Below, one piece after another: positions 17,538 to 28,749 of a stretch of 64,000 nucleotides of DNA. The translations under genes and the position numbers were made by a program. Positions within the stretch are counted from its first letter, which is position 1; the number at the start of each line of letters is the position of its first letter. The notes beneath the pieces are model-generated. The model was not told the origin of the DNA, made no database searches, and saw only the letters and a list, made by a program, of their open reading frames with translations. Source of the DNA: Microvirga splendida (GTDB taxonomy: Bacteria; Pseudomonadota; Alphaproteobacteria; Rhizobiales; Beijerinckiaceae); NCBI RefSeq assembly GCF_016427565.1, contig NZ_JAELXT010000019.1:27057-91056 (forward strand). Direction: 5' to 3'.

Positions 17538-19025
17538 TCAGGCCTCCCTGCCGGTTTCCGCCAGAAGCGCGATCTTCAGTTCCCGGAAGGCCCGCTGGAA
17601 TCGCGAGGTCCGCTGCTCTTCAAGCATCGTCTCAAGCTCATGCCCAAGTTCGCGCAGGCGGCGGTCGCCCAGACGCTGGGCCTCGATGAACATCGAGTGC
17701 TCCTCCGAGGAGGCGTGATGGTCGACGGCCTTGTGAAGAGCCCGCAGGTGCTCTTCGAACGCGGGGCTGGAGGTCGGCAGCTTCAGCGTCGCGGCCAGCA
17801 GATCCGCCAGTTGCTGGTGCTCCGCATAGGCCACCGAGACATCCTCGCTGACCGGGCGGACCGCCGGATAGAAGATCTCATCCTCGATGTGCTCATGAAT
17901 CTCGAGTTCGGACGCAAGTGTCCGCATCAGGTCGCGGCGCTGCGGATCATCCGGCGACATGTTTTCGATCCGCCGGAACATGCGTCGCAGCAACTCGTGA
18001 TGCTCGAAGAGCACCTCGTCCGCCTTCCGGCCCAGGGGAGCATCTGCCCGCGGGGCTTGTTCCATCTCTGCCGCGTGCTCGATGTCCTCCGGCGTCACTG
18101 CCTCGGCGCCGGGCTCCTGCCGCCGCCTGATTTCAATAACGCCACTGCGCAGGCGCACATCGTAGATCGGCTGCGGGCAGGTCGATGGGCCGTCGAGGGG
18201 CTGACCTGTCTCAAGGTCGTAGCGGGAGCCGTGCCAGGGGCACACGAGGCCGCCCCGCAGAAGCCAGCCTTCGTCCAAGGGGCCGCCCATGTGCGAGCAG
18301 CGGGCGCCCATGGCGAAGATGCGTCCGTGCTGCCGCACGAGGGCGACGGGAATGTGCGCCCGCTCCACCTCGTCCCAGACCTCCACTTTGCGCGGCTGCC
18401 CCTCCTTGAGATCGGCCGCAGGCAGAACAGGCTCGAAGCCGCGCGGTTCGACGCTGCGGTCGGCCTGATCGACCCCTTGCCGGAGGCGATAGACGAGATG
18501 TCCGCCGAGATAGGCCCCCACGAACATCACGCCCCAGGCTGTGGCGCTTGCGAGGCGTCCCTCGCGGCGTCGGCCACGCCGGCGCAGGGCGGTCGAGGTG
18601 AGCTGAAGGCCGAGCGCCGCGCTGTTGACGAGCGCATGGGCGAGGCCCACCCGGCGCGGGCGTCCGTGCGTCTGCTGCCAGTCCACCAACCCAGTGGCCG
18701 CCGCCGCAACCGCGCCGGCGGCGCCAGCCTGCACGGCTATATCGGCCGCCCTGCCATAGGCACGGCCATGTTCCGTTCCGAGGGCCTCGAGGGCGTCGAG
18801 CCCGAGGGCCAGCGTCCAGGTTCCAATCGGCAGCGTGACGAGCATCGGGTGCACGGGGTGCCCGAACCAGGTGCCATGCAGCGCGTTGCGAACTCGCTTG
18901 CCCGGCGTCCCGGCGAGGCGCTGCGGCAGGGCAACGGCATTGGCGAGCTGGAAGGCCGGCCCGTCGAGCCACTCCGCCGCCTCGATCCGGCCGATGGCGG
19001 CCCCCGTCACGCTGGAAGGTTTCAT
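17538..19025 (-). CDS. DUF2231 membrane - Rieske [2Fe-2S] - hemerythrin fusion protein
   Basis: A 495-residue three-part protein. Residues about 35-180 are a DUF2231-type membrane domain (HPVHPMLVTLPIGTW, then several hydrophobic helices). Residues about 205-310 are a Rieske domain with both ligand pairs: Cys243/His245 in CSHMGG and Cys262/His265 in CPWHGS, the pattern of ferredoxin-type Rieske proteins. Residues about 340-470 are a hemerythrin-like domain with FEHHELL, IHEHIEDEIFYP, AEHQQL and HHASSEEHSMF, giving the His/Glu ligands of a non-heme diiron site. It may couple electron transfer to O2, NO or redox sensing; this is inference. Transcribed toward the che operon and convergent with it. 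Confidence 0.88.
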   Translation of the reverse strand: MKPSSVTGAAIGRIEAAEWLDGPAFQLANAVALPQRLAGTPGKRVRNALHGTWFGHPVHPMLVTLPIGTWTLALGLDALEALGTEHGRAYGRAADIAVQAGAAGAVAAAATGLVDWQQTHGRPRRVGLAHALVNSAALGLQLTSTALRRRGRRREGRLASATAWGVMFVGAYLGGHLVYRLRQGVDQADRSVEPRGFEPVLPAADLKEGQPRKVEVWDEVERAHIPVALVRQHGRIFAMGARCSHMGGPLDEGWLLRGGLVCPWHGSRYDLETGQPLDGPSTCPQPIYDVRLRSGVIEIRRRQEPGAEAVTPEDIEHAAEMEQAPRADAPLGRKADEVLFEHHELLRRMFRRIENMSPDDPQRRDLMRTLASELEIHEHIEDEIFYPAVRPVSEDVSVAYAEHQQLADLLAATLKLPTSSPAFEEHLRALHKAVDHHASSEEHSMFIEAQRLGDRRLRELGHELETMLEEQRTSRFQRAFRELKIALLAETGREA

Positions 19026-19354
19026 CTCATCCGGCCCTCCTGGTGCACCATGCGGCGGGCGGAGGGTTCCGCACCTTGTGGCAAGGCCTAGCTGCCGTTA
19101 AGCAGACAATCGACTCGGGCAGGTTTGGTTCGGTGCGTCGTCTGCTGTTTGCCTGTTTGCGGGCGGCCCTTTCGGGTGAGCGCATCCGGCAGTCCAGAAG
19201 AGCCCTCAGCCGCTTCTCCCCGGTCGTTCCGACGAGCTGACACTATCGGCAGGTGCACCGGATTCCGCTCACGGTCAGCTGCGGGGGCAAGTCTTCAGGG
19301 TGTTGTGGAACTGCTGCCCTATGGCTTCGAAACCTTACACCCAAAGGAGTAAGA
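19026..19354. other. Intergenic region without recognisable gene
   Basis: About 330 bases between the start of the Rieske-hemerythrin gene and the 3' end of tRNA-Ser. No frame with a ribosome binding site or known family was seen on either strand. It presumably contains the promoter of the Rieske-hemerythrin gene near 19030-19100 and the termination region of the tRNA. Confidence 0.4.
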
Positions 19355-19444
19355 TGGCGGAGAGGGGGAGATTCGAACTCCCGATACGGTTGCCCGTATG
19401 CCGCATTTCGAGTGCGGTGCATTCAACCACTCTGCCACCTCTCC
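19355..19444 (-). tRNA. tRNA-Ser (anticodon CGA)
   Basis: On the minus strand a 90-nt cloverleaf with CCA encoded. The 7-bp acceptor stem is GGAGAGG paired with CCTCTCC. The anticodon loop reads ACTCGAAA, giving CGA for serine UCG codons. The long variable arm (CATACGGGCAACCGTATC region) is typical of class II tRNAs. The T arm is GGGAG-TTCGAAT-CTCCC. Confidence 0.95.
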
Positions 19445-19533
19445 GGAGGGCGGGGGCCTTGGCCCCGCTGGTTGAGGCCGGGTGGATATCATGGGCTTGG
19501 CGGGTCTTCAAGCGCCAAAAGCAAGGTTTTTGA

Positions 19534-19562
19534 TTGACAAAGACAGGGGCCGACCGTAGATA
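19534..19562 (+). promoter_or_regulatory. Sigma-70 type promoter of rplU-rpmA
   Basis: TTGACA at 19534-19539 and TAGATA at 19557-19562 with a 17-base spacer. This implies a 5' leader of about 135 bases before rplU, with several short GC-rich inverted repeats (for example GGCAGCTCAAGCTGCC), which could hold control elements for the ribosomal protein operon. Confidence 0.65.
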
Positions 19563-19705
19563 GGCGTCCTCTATGAGCGGGCACGAGTGCCTGCGCATAT
19601 TCATGCGGCAGCTCAAGCTGCCGTGAACCGAAGCCGGAAACTGCCAAAAAGCCAATCCGGCGGGGGTGTCCCCGCTGAGAATTGGGTTTGAACACGAGGA
19701 TCAAG

Positions 19706-20017
19706 ATGTTCGCAGTGATCAAGACCGGCGGCAAGCAGTATCGCGTTGCCGCCAATGACGTCATCACCGTCGCCACGCTCGCAGGCGAGCCGGGCTCCGC
19801 CGTTACCTTCGACCAGGTTCTCATGGTCACGAACGACGGCAAGACCCAGGTGGGCGCCCCCCTCATGCAGGGCGTGACCGTGGCAGGCGAAGTGGTGGAA
19901 CACACCCGTGGCGAGAAGGTCATCTCCTTCAAGAAGCGCCGCCGTCAGAATTCGCGCCGCAAGCGCGGGCATCGCCAGGACTACACCGTGGTTCGGATCA
20001 CCGAGATCCGCGCGTAA
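19706..20017 (+). CDS. rplU: 50S ribosomal protein L21
   Basis: Large-subunit ribosomal protein that binds 23S rRNA. Its 103 residues match the family length. It begins [14 protein letters not shown], the hallmark L21 N-terminus, and contains [17 protein letters not shown], the basic RNA-binding C-terminal motif. I chose the ATG at 19706 (GAGG 7 bases upstream) over the longer frame from 19682, because L21 proteins start at MFAVI. It is followed by rpmA, the classical pair. Confidence 0.98.
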   Translation: MFAVIKTGGKQYRVAANDVITVATLAGEPGSAVTFDQVLMVTNDGKTQVGAPLMQGVTVAGEVVEHTRGEKVISFKKRRRQNSRRKRGHRQDYTVVRITEIRA

Positions 20018-20135
20018 GGTTTTAGGCGAGAGCCGGTCAGCGGCTCAAGTTTGGTAGAACACAAGGCAGCGGCCGAAGAGGCTGCGCCGGCCCCGCCGAA
20101 GGGCAGGGCTTAGTCAAGGAACACGGGAGTTACCC

Positions 20136-20402
20136 ATGGCTCATAAAAAAGCAGGCGGTTCGTCTCGCAACGGTCGCGACTCCGCGGGCCGTCGTCTGGG
20201 CGTCAAGCGTTTCGGCGATCAGCAGGTTGTCGCCGGCAACATCATTATTCGTCAGCGCGGCACCAAATGGCATGCCGGCGCGAATGTCGGCATGGGCAAA
20301 GACCACACCCTCTTTGCCACGGCCAATGGCCGAGTCCGATTCCTGACGCGTCAAGGCCGAGCCTTTGTATCGGTCGTACCGGCCCAAGAGGCCGCAGAGT
20401 AA
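20136..20402 (+). CDS. rpmA: 50S ribosomal protein L27
   Basis: L27 sits near the peptidyl transferase centre, its N-terminal tail reaching the P-site tRNA. The 88 residues start [16 protein letters not shown], the canonical N-terminus without a cleavable extension, followed by [11 protein letters not shown] and [13 protein letters not shown]. It is 118 bases after rplU, and a hairpin terminator follows about 105 bases later. Confidence 0.98.
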   Translation: MAHKKAGGSSRNGRDSAGRRLGVKRFGDQQVVAGNIIIRQRGTKWHAGANVGMGKDHTLFATANGRVRFLTRQGRAFVSVVPAQEAAE

Positions 20403-20508
20403 ACGGCGAGAGCGAAACGAAGGAGCTCCCGCCGGCATCACACCGACCCGGCGGATGAAGAGCTCCAGACAGGCCCCTAAAAGGCCAAGCTCCAATCCGA
20501 AATCGACA

Positions 20509-20533
20509 GGGGAGGTGGGATGTCCACCTCCCC
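20509..20533 (+). terminator. Hairpin terminator after rplU-rpmA
   Basis: A perfect 10-bp stem (GGGGAGGTGG / CCACCTCCCC) with a 5-base loop, followed by TTCGTGTTTT. It lies between rpmA and the acetyltransferase gene, so it may end or attenuate the ribosomal protein transcript. Confidence 0.6.
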
Positions 20534-20582
20534 TTCGTGTTTTCCAGGGCCCAAGGAGGGCCCAACGGATCGGAGCAAGACG

Positions 20583-21233
20583 ATGTTTCCCGACCTCACC
20601 CGTGACGATGTTTTCCGCCTCGAGACCCGCCGCCTGTGGCTGCGCTGGGCCCGTCTCGCGGATGCCCAAGCCATCGTACGCCTTGCCGGTGAAAAAGCGG
20701 TCGCGGAGATGACGGCGCGAATTCCGCATCCGTATCACCCGGACGCCGCCGAGCGGTTCATCTTCCAGTCCCGGCGGTCCAATGCGGACGGCCAGGGCCT
20801 GCAGCTCGCCATCACGCCGGTGGCTAAGCCCAACAGTCTGATCGGCATGGTGGGCATCGGGCCCGATCCGGAGACCGGCAAGCCCAACCTGGGCTATTGG
20901 CTCGGCACCCCCTACTGGGGCAAGGGCTATGCCACGGAAGCCGTCCGTGCCCTGATCGATGCCTTCTTCGCCTATGGCGACGGCGACGAGATCACCGCCT
21001 GCGCCCGGGTCATCAATCCGGGCTCCCGGCGGGTGCTGGAGAAGTGCGGCTTTGCCTATCAGGGCGCCGGGCTCTCCGAGCTGCCCGCCCGGTGCGGCCT
21101 CTATCCGGTGGATCACTTCCGGCTCGACCGGCGCACCTGGGAGAGCCTGAAGGCCTGGGGCCACACGGGCCTCGTGCGTGAGCCTCTCATGCTCGAGGTC
21201 GAGGTGGAGCGGTCGATCTCCCTCGCCAGCTGA
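20583..21233 (+). CDS. GNAT family N-acetyltransferase (RimJ/RimL-like)
   Basis: A 216-residue acetyl-CoA-dependent acetyltransferase. It opens with FRLETRRLWLRWARLADAQA, the RimJ/RimL type strand and helix. The acetyl-CoA loop is GYWLGTPYWGKGYATEAV near residues 100-117, followed by NPGSRRVLEKCGF. I chose ATG 20583 (GGAG 8 bases upstream), not the in-frame ATG at 20520 inside the terminator hairpin. A GNAT gene between rpmA and obgE is a common arrangement in Rhizobiales. The substrate, possibly a protein N-terminus, is unknown. Confidence 0.88.
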   Translation: MFPDLTRDDVFRLETRRLWLRWARLADAQAIVRLAGEKAVAEMTARIPHPYHPDAAERFIFQSRRSNADGQGLQLAITPVAKPNSLIGMVGIGPDPETGKPNLGYWLGTPYWGKGYATEAVRALIDAFFAYGDGDEITACARVINPGSRRVLEKCGFAYQGAGLSELPARCGLYPVDHFRLDRRTWESLKAWGHTGLVREPLMLEVEVERSISLAS

Positions 21234-21240
21234 CACCGGA

Positions 21241-21268
21241 GCGCTCCCGAAAAGCTTTTCGGGAGCGC
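21241..21268. terminator. Perfect 14-bp palindrome, probable terminator
   Basis: GCGCTCCCGAAAAG is followed immediately by its exact reverse complement, then TTCTCTTTTG. It lies 8 bases after the acetyltransferase stop and 113 before obgE. It could stop the upstream transcript on the plus strand; a loopless stem would need to open at the centre. Confidence 0.6.
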
Positions 21269-21368
21269 TTCTCTTTTGTCCGCGTTGCTCCCGCACGAGA
21301 GACGTGGATGGCTGCATTTTAACCGCACGAGCAGATCCGCTTTTGCGAAAAGTGCTCCAGTCCCGTAA

Positions 21369-23527
<2,159 letters not shown>

Positions 23528-24352
23528 TCCGCGTCCAGAAGCCTCAGCAGGGTCTGCGCGTCGCCGGGCGCGGCGCTCTTGATGTCGTTGTCGAAATACA
23601 CATAGACGCTGCGCTCGTCCTTTCGCCAATCGGCAATGCGCCGGGTCCAGTCCTGCAAGGTCTCGGCCGAGTAGCTGCCCGCATAGCGTCCGTTGGTGCC
23701 GTGCGCGCGCACATAGACGAAATCGGCCGTGGCCTCCCAGGGCGCAGGCGCATCAGCGTGATCGGAGATGCACAAAGCCGCATTGTGATCGCGCAGGACC
23801 CGGAAGGTGTCCTCCTCGTACCAGCTCGGATGCCGGAACTCGAAGGCGCAGCGGCCTCCCTGCGGGATGAGCGACAAGCAGCGCGCCACCCGCTCCCGCG
23901 TCTCCGTATCGGCCTTGAAAGTGGGGGGCAGCTGGAACAGGACCGGGCCGAACTTGTCCCCGAGAGCGTTCATGCGACTGAAGACGAGATCGATGCTCTC
24001 CTCGATGCCTTTCAGCCGCTTCATGTGTGTGATGAAGCGCGAAACCTTCCAGGCGAACAGGAACCGCTTCGGCGTGGAATCGTGCCAGGTCCGCACGGCC
24101 TGCTCGGTGGGGAGGCGATAAAAGGAGTTGTTGATCTCCGCCGTGTCGAAGCGCTGGACGTAGTAGGACAGGAAGTCCTTGATCTTCAGGCGCGCCGGGT
24201 AGAAAGGTCCGTGCCAGGACCGATAGTGCCAGCCCGAGGTTCCGATGCGGATCTCAGGCGGGGCGGAGCGGCTTGGCTCAGGGGCGGCCTGCCGTGCTAT
24301 GGGTTCCAGATGAGGCATTCCCCCTGGGGTGTTCAGGGGCCGGGACTTGGAC

Positions 24353-25690
24353 ATGGACGACATTCGCGCCTTGATTTCAGAAGTGCTCGCCGACTACCTC
24401 AACGCACCAGGCGCGGCTTCGGTTGGAAATCCTGACATTCCGGCTCTCATGCGTGAGCTTGGGCGCCGCGCACGGACAGCCGCCCGGCGCGTGGCGCTGG
24501 CCTCCGCAGAGGACAAGAACGCCGCTTTGCGCGCCATGGCCGCGCGCATCCGGGCGCGGGCGGATGCGATCCTCGCCGCCAACGAGCAGGATCTGGCCGA
24601 GGCGAACGCCAAGGGGCAGCCTGCCTCCTTCATCGACCGGCTCATGCTGAATCCCGAGCGGCTGGAGGCCATTGCGGCTGCAGTCGAGAGCATCGCCGGT
24701 CTGCCCGATCCGGTCGGGCGCGTGATGGCCCGCTTCGAGCGTCCGAACGGCCTGCAGATCGAGCGCGTGGCGACGCCGCTCGGCGTCATCGGGGTGATCT
24801 TCGAAAGCCGGCCCAACGTGACGGCGGATGCGGGTGCCCTGTGCCTCAAGGCCGGCAATGCCGCGATCCTGCGTACCGGTTCGGAGAGCTTCCTCACGTC
24901 GCTCACCCTCGCCCAGGCGATGGGGGAGGGGCTGGAGCAGGCGGGCCTGCCGGCCGACGCCGTCCGCCTCGTGCCGACCCGCGACCGTGCGGCCGTGGGC
25001 GCCATGCTGTCCGGGCTCGACGGCAATATCGATGTGATCGTGCCGCGCGGAGGCAAAAGCCTCGTGGCGCGGGTGCAGGAGGAGGCCCGGGTGCCGGTCT
25101 TCGCGCATCTGGAGGGCATCTGCCACGTCTTCGTGCATGGATCGGCCGATCTGGAGATGGCCAAGGCCATCGTGCTGAACGCCAAGCTGCGCCGCACCGG
25201 CGTCTGCGGCTCCGCCGAAACGCTGCTGGTGGACCGGGCCTGCGCCGAAACCCATCTCAAGCCGCTCGTTGCCATGCTGATCGAGGCCGGTTGCGCCGTG
25301 CGCGGGGACGAGGCCGTTCAGGCGGCTGATTCGCGCGTGACTCCGGCAACGGAGGAGGATTGGCGCACCGAATATCTCGACGCCATCATCTCCGTCCGGG
25401 TGGTCGACGGGCTCGACGAGGCCATCGCCCATATCGAATCTTACGGCTCCCACCACACCGATTCCATCGTCACCGATGATGAGGCCGCCGCCGAGCGCTT
25501 CCTGGCCGAGGTGGATTCCGCCATCGTGCTCCACAACGCCTCGACCCAGTTCGCCGATGGCGGCGAGTTCGGTTTCGGGGCCGAGATCGGCATCGCCACC
25601 GGGCGCATGCACGCCCGCGGGCCTGTGGGCGTGGAGCAGCTGACCTCGTTCAAGTACCGCATCCGCGGCTCGGGCCAGACGCGCCCGTGA
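24353..25690 (+). CDS. proA: Gamma-glutamyl phosphate reductase
   Basis: Second step of proline synthesis: NADPH-dependent reduction of glutamyl phosphate to the semialdehyde. 445 residues of the aldehyde dehydrogenase fold. Visible motifs are [14 protein letters not shown] near 149, [11 protein letters not shown] near 173, VPRGGKSL near 232, and the catalytic Cys in [12 protein letters not shown] near 287. The chosen ATG gives MDDIRALI and overlaps the 5' end of the divergent DUF72 gene. The stop overlaps nadD (GTGA). It is separated from proB only by the antisense gene. Confidence 0.96.
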   Translation: MDDIRALISEVLADYLNAPGAASVGNPDIPALMRELGRRARTAARRVALASAEDKNAALRAMAARIRARADAILAANEQDLAEANAKGQPASFIDRLMLNPERLEAIAAAVESIAGLPDPVGRVMARFERPNGLQIERVATPLGVIGVIFESRPNVTADAGALCLKAGNAAILRTGSESFLTSLTLAQAMGEGLEQAGLPADAVRLVPTRDRAAVGAMLSGLDGNIDVIVPRGGKSLVARVQEEARVPVFAHLEGICHVFVHGSADLEMAKAIVLNAKLRRTGVCGSAETLLVDRACAETHLKPLVAMLIEAGCAVRGDEAVQAADSRVTPATEEDWRTEYLDAIISVRVVDGLDEAIAHIESYGSHHTDSIVTDDEAAAERFLAEVDSAIVLHNASTQFADGGEFGFGAEIGIATGRMHARGPVGVEQLTSFKYRIRGSGQTRP

Positions 25691-26343
25691 AGCCTTCGAC
25701 CTCCCGCTTCCGCATCAGGCCCTCCGGCCTGGCCCGCCTGCCGCGGGTGGCCCCCGGCATGCGGATCGGCCTTTATGGCGGCTCCTTCAACCCGGCCCAT
25801 GCCGGACACCGCCATGTCAGCGAGATGGCCCTGAAGCGGCTCGGGCTCGACCGGGTCTGGTGGATCGTCACCCCGGGCAATCCCCTCAAGGACACGGGCG
25901 AGCTCGCCACCACCGCCATGCGGGTGGAGGAAGCTCAGGCTTTGGCCGATCATCCCCGCATCGACGTGACCGCCTTCGAGGAGGAGATCGGGGCCCGCTA
26001 TACCGTGGACACCCTGGCCTATCTCAAGCGGCGCTACCCCGATGTCCGCTTCGTCTGGATCATGGGAGCGGACAACCTGGCAGGCTTCCACCGCTGGCGC
26101 GGCTGGCGCCGCATCGCCCGGATGATGCCGATCGCCATCGTCGACCGTCCCGGCTGGACCCTGAAGGCCGTCCGGTCCCACAGCGCCACGGCCCTGTCCG
26201 AGGGGCGAATCGACGAGGCCGATGCCCTCGCCCTGCCGGGGCTCAGGCCGCCCGCCTGGGTTTTCCTGCATGGGCCCCGGTCCCACCTCTCGTCCACCCA
26301 GCTGCGGCAGATGCGACGAACTTCTCCGATAGGAGGACGTTGA
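25687..26343 (+). CDS. nadD: Nicotinate-nucleotide adenylyltransferase
   Basis: Joins nicotinate mononucleotide with ATP to form deamido-NAD. The 218 residues include the nucleotidyltransferase motif [12 protein letters not shown] near 29-40 and the C-terminal SSTQLR motif (family ISSTxIR) near 203. About 24 residues precede the usual [10 protein letters not shown] start; GTG 25687 overlaps the proA stop, but the ATG near 25759 is a possible alternative. Confidence 0.94.
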   Translation: MKPSTSRFRIRPSGLARLPRVAPGMRIGLYGGSFNPAHAGHRHVSEMALKRLGLDRVWWIVTPGNPLKDTGELATTAMRVEEAQALADHPRIDVTAFEEEIGARYTVDTLAYLKRRYPDVRFVWIMGADNLAGFHRWRGWRRIARMMPIAIVDRPGWTLKAVRSHSATALSEGRIDEADALALPGLRPPAWVFLHGPRSHLSSTQLRQMRRTSPIGGR

Positions 26344-26442
26344 AAAATGGGGCCTTCCCGCATTATCTTAAGGGTCGGCGCCATTTAAGCGCTGCTGAGA
26401 AAGGGTCTGAACCTGAACCGACTATCTTCCGTCGAAGCGGAC

Positions 26443-26823
26443 TTGAACCCGCTTCCTCCTCTCTCTGGAGCGGACGCTCCTGCCGCAGAGGATATCCGGG
26501 CCGCTGCCCTGGCCTCCCTCGAGGATATGAAGGCCGAAAACACGGTCGAGATCGACCTGGCCGGAAAGACCTCGCTTGCCGACACCATGATCGTCACCTC
26601 GGGCCGCTCCGACCGCCATGTCGGCGCGATTGCCGAGCGCGTGATCAAGGACCTCAAGGACAAGGGGTTCGGCAACGCGCGCGTCGAGGGCCTGCCGGCC
26701 TGCGACTGGGTGCTCATCGATGCCGGCGACGTGCTGATCCACGTTTTCCGTCCCGAGGTTCGTGGTTTCTACAACCTCGAGAAGATGTGGGGCGCCGACC
26801 GCCCGCAGGATCGCGCGAGCTAA
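26443..26823 (+). CDS. rsfS: Ribosomal silencing factor RsfS (Iojap family)
   Basis: Binds L14 and blocks subunit joining when nutrients are scarce. The family core is intact: LEDMKAENTVEIDLAGKTS near residue 27, IVTSGRSDRHVGAIAE near 51, and DWVLIDAGDVLIHVFRPEVRGFYNLE near 88. No ATG lies upstream of the core in this frame; the TTG at 26443 gives 126 residues, close to family length, with only a weak ribosome binding site (AAGCGG). The start is therefore tentative. It sits between nadD and rlmH, the usual order. Confidence 0.88.
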   Translation: MNPLPPLSGADAPAAEDIRAAALASLEDMKAENTVEIDLAGKTSLADTMIVTSGRSDRHVGAIAERVIKDLKDKGFGNARVEGLPACDWVLIDAGDVLIHVFRPEVRGFYNLEKMWGADRPQDRAS

Positions 26824-26825
26824 AA

Positions 26826-26871
26826 GCATGATCCGGGCAAGTGGGTACCGGTTGCCCGGCCAAGATCATGC
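26826..26871. repeat. Palindromic intergenic repeat, family A copy 1
   Basis: Imperfect palindrome opening with GCATGATCCGG and closing with GATCATGC, with AAGTGGG and ACCGGTT between. A related copy lies at 55324-55367. Such short palindromes are scattered between genes in many Rhizobiales genomes. It starts 3 bases after rsfS and fills most of the gap to rlmH. Confidence 0.65.
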
Positions 26872-26897
26872 GGCATTGAAAGGGTAAGGCCAGGATC

Positions 26898-27392
26898 GTG
26901 CGATTGAGCTTGCTGGCCGTGGGCCGTCTGAAGAGCGGCCCCGAGCGGGAGCTGGTCGAGCGATACAGGCAACGGGTCGAAGGCATGGGCCGGGCCTTGA
27001 GTCTGGCCGGGCTCGACATCGTCGAGCTGCCGGAGAGCCGCGCGCGCCGAGAGGATGACCGGCGCGCTGAAGAGGCCGCGGCTTTGCTCGAAAAAGCCGG
27101 TTCCTCCGTGCTGATCGTCTTCGACGAGCGCGGCAGGAGCCCCTCGAGCGAGGCTTTCGCCGAAAAGATCAGGCAGTGGCGCGACGAGGGCCGTGCGGGA
27201 ATAGCCTGCGTCATCGGCGGGCCCGACGGCCTCGATCCCAAGCTGCGCCAGCGCGCTGACCTCGTGGTGTCCTTCGGGGCGCTCACCATGCCGCACCAGA
27301 TCGTGCGGGCGCTCGTGGCCGAACAGCTCTATAGGAGCCTGACAATCATAGCCGGTCACCCTTATCATCGGGCCGGCCACGATGATTCCTGA
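26898..27392 (+). CDS. rlmH: 23S rRNA pseudouridine-1915 N3-methyltransferase
   Basis: SPOUT-class methyltransferase that modifies helix 69 of 23S rRNA in the assembled ribosome. The 164 residues show the knotted SAM site: VFDERGRSPSSEAFA near residue 76, IGGPDGLDPKLR near 110, and SFGALTMPHQIVRALVAEQLYR near 129, ending HPYHR. The start is GTG with AAGGGTAAGG just upstream. The 3' end overlaps the envC-like gene by 11 bases. Confidence 0.96.
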   Translation: MRLSLLAVGRLKSGPERELVERYRQRVEGMGRALSLAGLDIVELPESRARREDDRRAEEAAALLEKAGSSVLIVFDERGRSPSSEAFAEKIRQWRDEGRAGIACVIGGPDGLDPKLRQRADLVVSFGALTMPHQIVRALVAEQLYRSLTIIAGHPYHRAGHDDS

Positions 27393-28749
27393 CCGGATGA
27401 CCCGCTTCGAAACCTTCCTTTCCCGCAAGGCCCTCGGCCTTGCCGCCTTGATGATCGCCGCCAGCCTGAGCCCCGCCGGGGCCCAGCAGCCCACGCCTGC
27501 GCCTGCGGCACCATCCGTCCCGGCGGAAACGGCCGAGGAGAAGGCGCGGCGGGAGCAGGACCTGAAGGTTCTGGAACAGGCGATCACGGCCAATGCGGAG
27601 GCACGCCGGCGGCTTGAGGCCGAGATCGAGTCCATCAGGGCCGACCGGGCCAAGCTCAACACGGCCCTGATCGAGACGGCCGAGCGCGTGCGCGGCACCG
27701 AAGACCGCATTCGCGGGCTGGAGCAGAGGCTTCAGACCCTGACCTCCAGCGAAGCGGCCATTCGCCGCTCCCTGCAGAGCCGCCGGGCCGTCATCGTCGA
27801 GGTTTTCGCCGCCCTGCAGCGCATGGGCCGCCGTCCGCCACCGGCCGTGCTGGTGCGGCCGGAGGACATGCTCGAGGCGGTTCGGGCTTCGATCATGCTG
27901 GGCGCCGTTCTCCCGGAGCTGAGAGTTGAGGCCGAGATCCTGGCCACCGACCTCGCCGAGCTTGTTCGCCTGAAGGAGGCCATCACCGTCGACCGCTCGA
28001 CCCTCAACAGCGAGCTGGCGGCGCTCACCCGCGAGCAGGAGCGGGTCGCGGCCCTCATGGAGGCCCGTCAGGGCCGCATTGCCGAGGTGGAGCGCGATGC
28101 GGGCGCCGAGCGGCAAAAGGCTGAGGAACTGGCCCGCCAGGCCGGAACGCTCAAGGAACTCATCGACCGCATGGAAGCGGAGATCGCTGGGGCGCAAAGA
28201 GCCTCGGAGGAGGCGCGCAAGGCTGCCGAGGCTCAGGAGCGCCAGACCCGCGAGAAATTTGCCCAGCTCGCCTTCAGGGATCCGGCGCGGCTGGCTCCCA
28301 AGATTCCCTTCGCGGAAGCCAGGGGCCTGCTGCCGCGGCCCGTCAGCGGCGAGACGACTCTGGAGTTCGGCGCCGCGGATGGGTATGGCGGAACGACGCG
28401 TGGCATTTCGATCACGGCCCGGCAGAATGCAACCGTGGTATCACCCTCCGACGGTTGGGTGGCCTTTGCGGGCCCCTTCCGGTCGTATGGACGACTCTTG
28501 ATCATCAATGCCGGTGGTGGATACTATGTTCTTCTGGCCGGTATGGACCAAATCAACGTTGATGTCGGGCAGTTCGTGCTCGCCGGCGAGCCCGTTGCGA
28601 CCATGGGAGAGGCTCCTCTCATGAGTTTGATCGGCGCCGCCATAGAAAAGAACAACCCCGTCCTCTATGTTGAGTTCAGGAAAGACGGCGGTTCGATTGA
28701 CCCAAGTCCCTGGTGGGCAAAATCGCAAAGCGAAAAGGTTCGCGGATAA
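27382..28749 (+). CDS. EnvC-like murein hydrolase activator (degenerate M23 domain)
   Basis: Periplasmic protein of 455 residues expected to activate cell-division amidases. An N-terminal hydrophobic segment (LGLAALMIAASLSPAGA) is a signal peptide. Residues about 45-290 are long charged coiled coil (TAEEKARREQDLKVLEQ and onward). The C-terminal LytM domain (about 320-440) has lost the zinc ligands: the HxH position reads LYVEF and the YxHL position reads YYVLL. That is the hallmark of EnvC-type activators, not active peptidases. Either ATG 27382 or 27397 may be the start. Its stop overlaps the ctpA start (TAATG). Confidence 0.88.
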   Translation: MIPDRMTRFETFLSRKALGLAALMIAASLSPAGAQQPTPAPAAPSVPAETAEEKARREQDLKVLEQAITANAEARRRLEAEIESIRADRAKLNTALIETAERVRGTEDRIRGLEQRLQTLTSSEAAIRRSLQSRRAVIVEVFAALQRMGRRPPPAVLVRPEDMLEAVRASIMLGAVLPELRVEAEILATDLAELVRLKEAITVDRSTLNSELAALTREQERVAALMEARQGRIAEVERDAGAERQKAEELARQAGTLKELIDRMEAEIAGAQRASEEARKAAEAQERQTREKFAQLAFRDPARLAPKIPFAEARGLLPRPVSGETTLEFGAADGYGGTTRGISITARQNATVVSPSDGWVAFAGPFRSYGRLLIINAGGGYYVLLAGMDQINVDVGQFVLAGEPVATMGEAPLMSLIGAAIEKNNPVLYVEFRKDGGSIDPSPWWAKSQSEKVRG

